Shown in pieces: positions 5,625 to 6,811 of a DNA stretch of 6,811 bases. Location: the NCBI GenBank assembly GCA_041190985.1, contig JBEEPT010000023.1:1-6811 (forward strand). The letters run 5' to 3'. The translations under genes were made by a program, and so were the position numbers. The notes beneath the pieces were generated by a model. That model was not told where the DNA came from. It did no database searches and worked only from the letters and a program-made list of their open reading frames with translations. Numbering within the stretch: the stretch's first letter is position 1; each line of letters begins with the position of its first letter. Origin of the DNA: Malikia sp041190985. Its GTDB lineage: Bacteria; Pseudomonadota; Gammaproteobacteria; Burkholderiales; Burkholderiaceae_C.

Positions 5625-5664
5625 GGTCGCAGGAGGCGGCGCGCAGGACGCGGCGCGACCTCCT
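5625..5664. terminator. Possible bidirectional hairpin between amidotransferase gene and gshB
   Basis: The 49-base convergent gap holds two alternative stems that share bases. GGTCGC at 5625-5630 can pair with GCGACC at 5655-5660, and AGGAGG at 5631-5636 can pair with CCTCCT at 5659-5664. The stems exclude each other, both loops exceed 20 bases, and no T-run follows on either strand. Structure near converging 3' ends suggests a terminator, but it is not a typical intrinsic one. Confidence 0.25.
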
Positions 5665-6621
5665 TCAGGCGGCCGCCAGCGCCGCCTCGAGCGCGTCGAC
5701 GAACAGGGCCGCCACGTCGCAGCCGGTCTGGTCGAAGATCTCCTGGAAGCAGGTCGGACTGGTGACGTTGATCTCGGTCAGGTGCTCGCCGATGATGTCG
5801 AGCCCGACCAGCAGCAGGCCGCGTGCGAACAGGATGGGACCGAGCGCCTCGGCGATCTCGCGGTCGCGCGCCGACAGCGGCTGCGCCACGCCCTTGCCGC
5901 CGGCCGCCAGGTTGCCACGCACCTCGCTGCCCTGGGGAATGCGCGCCAGGCAATAAGGCACCGGCTTGCCGCCGATCAGCAGCACACGCTTGTCGCCGTC
6001 GCGGATCTCGGGCAGGAACTTCTGCACCATCAGGCTCTGCGCGCCATGGCGGTTGAGCGTCTCGGTGATGCTGCCGAGGTTGAGCCCGTCGGCACCGACG
6101 CGGAAGATGCCCATGCCCCCCATGCCGTCGAGCGGCTTGAGGATGATGTCGCGGTGCTCCGCATGGAAGTCGCCGATGTCGCGTGCGTCGCGCGTGACCA
6201 GGGTCGGCGCGATGAACTCGGGAAACTCCAGGATCGCGAGCTTCTCCGGATGGTTGCGCAGTGCCGCCGGGTCGTTGAAGACGCGCGCGCCCTCGCGCTG
6301 CGCCTGACCCAGCAGGTGGGTGGCGTAGAAGTACTCGCTGTCGAAGGGCGGGTCCTTGCGCATCAGCACGGCGCCCATCTCGGCCAGCACCACCTCGCCT
6401 TCGGACACGACCTGGAACCAGTCGTGTTCGTCACCCGTGAGCACGAGGGTGCGCGAGCGCCGCGCCACCACGTGCGCGCCGCGCCGCCACACCAGGTCGG
6501 CCGGCTCGCAGGCGATGAGGTGGTGGCCGCGGCGCGCGGCCTCGCGCATCATCGCGAAGGTGGTGTCCTTGTAGGTCTTGAAGCTCTCCAGCGGGTCGGC
6601 GACAAAGAGCAGCTTCAGCAT
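5665..6621 (-). CDS. gshB: Glutathione synthetase
   Basis: A 318-residue cytoplasmic ATP-grasp ligase that joins gamma-glutamylcysteine and glycine to form glutathione. Numbering from the 6621 start: MLKLLFVADPLESFKTYKDT at 1-20 is the family N-terminus; MRKDPPFD (87-94) is conserved in substrate binding; KPLDGMGGMGIFR (162-174) is the flexible glycine-rich ATP loop; KFLPEIRDGDKRVLLIGG (201-218) and RGNLAAGGKG (235-244) are ATP-grasp strands; LDIIGEHLTEINVTSPT (274-290) supplies metal ligands D275, E283 and N285. Length matches E. coli GshB (about 316). Start is ambiguous: in-frame ATGs lie at 6633, 6624 and 6621. Homology begins at 6621, with GGA 3 bases upstream. The gene lies 72 bases downstream of a histidine kinase gene on the same strand, so shared transcription is possible. 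gshA is not in view. Confidence 0.95.
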   Translation of the reverse strand: MLKLLFVADPLESFKTYKDTTFAMMREAARRGHHLIACEPADLVWRRGAHVVARRSRTLVLTGDEHDWFQVVSEGEVVLAEMGAVLMRKDPPFDSEYFYATHLLGQAQREGARVFNDPAALRNHPEKLAILEFPEFIAPTLVTRDARDIGDFHAEHRDIILKPLDGMGGMGIFRVGADGLNLGSITETLNRHGAQSLMVQKFLPEIRDGDKRVLLIGGKPVPYCLARIPQGSEVRGNLAAGGKGVAQPLSARDREIAEALGPILFARGLLLVGLDIIGEHLTEINVTSPTCFQEIFDQTGCDVAALFVDALEAALAAA

Positions 6622-6633
6622 CATTCCAGCCAT

Positions 6634-6705
6634 GGATCGGTCTCGGTTCAGGTCACGAATCAGGCCCTAGTGTCACACCATTGGCGCCGCCGCGCCGGGG
6701 CCGGG
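6634..6705. other. Gap between the histidine kinase stop and gshB
   Basis: I see no strong promoter or terminator here. On the minus strand GACACTAG near 6665-6675 is only vaguely -10-like. The absence of a clear terminator leaves read-through from the kinase gene into gshB possible. Confidence 0.3.
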
Positions 6706-6811
6706 TCATGCCCAGCTGACCACCGCACACAGGCCGCGCCCCTGCGGACCGTCCTGTAGGGCCACGCGGGCACCGTTCTGCGCGGCCGCCTGCTCGACGA
6801 TGGCCAGGCCC
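6706..6811 (-). CDS. Sensor histidine kinase, C-terminal fragment (cut by window edge)
   Basis: On the minus strand the last 34 codons of a gene run from the edge to a TGA at 6708-6706. They read GLAIVEQAAAQNGARVALQD followed by a glycine-containing turn and CAVVSWA. GLAIVEQ with a following xxxNGARVxLxD is the end of the HATPase_c domain of two-component sensor kinases: the last half of the G2 box, a helix, then the paired strands that close the ATP-binding fold. Everything upstream, including the sensor part, H box and N box, lies outside. The kinase is on the same strand as gshB and upstream of it. Family call rests on a short but characteristic stretch; another GHKL ATPase is less likely. 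Confidence 0.75.
   Translation of the reverse strand, partial: GLAIVEQAAAQNGARVALQDGPQGRGLCAVVSWA

Overview
The window is GC-rich, densely coded chromosomal DNA. Gene content, codon bias and an intergenic hairpin element of a type I recall from Comamonadaceae and relatives point to a betaproteobacterium of the order Burkholderiales. That placement is an inference from style, not a database result.

Layout. Bases 1-137 hold an uncertain open frame end and the repeat-like hairpin element. Bases 138-2240 (minus strand) form a tight two-gene unit, argJ followed by a DUF815-type AAA+ ATPase. A 218-base divergent intergenic region (2241-2458) carries a strong argJ ribosome binding site, an argJ promoter candidate, a perfect 7-bp dyad and a -10-like box almost touching the next gene. 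Bases 2459-3828 (plus) encode a PP2C-type Ser/Thr phosphatase overlapping an FHA-domain protein, a phospho-signalling pair without a kinase in view. pyrF (3874-4710, minus) converges on it. A divergent promoter region separates pyrF from a YafJ-like class II glutamine amidotransferase (4848-5615, plus), which converges with gshB (glutathione synthetase, minus). The right edge cuts the C-terminus of a sensor histidine kinase lying just upstream of gshB on the same strand.

Most of the window is ordinary housekeeping: arginine synthesis (argJ), pyrimidine synthesis (pyrF) and glutathione synthesis (gshB). The less ordinary parts are the phosphatase/FHA pair with a degenerate second FHA-like half, two genes whose predicted promoters imply leaderless mRNAs, the dyad between argJ and the phosphatase gene, and a possible gamma-glutamyl link between the amidotransferase and gshB. 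I see no mobile element, CRISPR array, tRNA or rRNA, and no convincing new multi-gene system.
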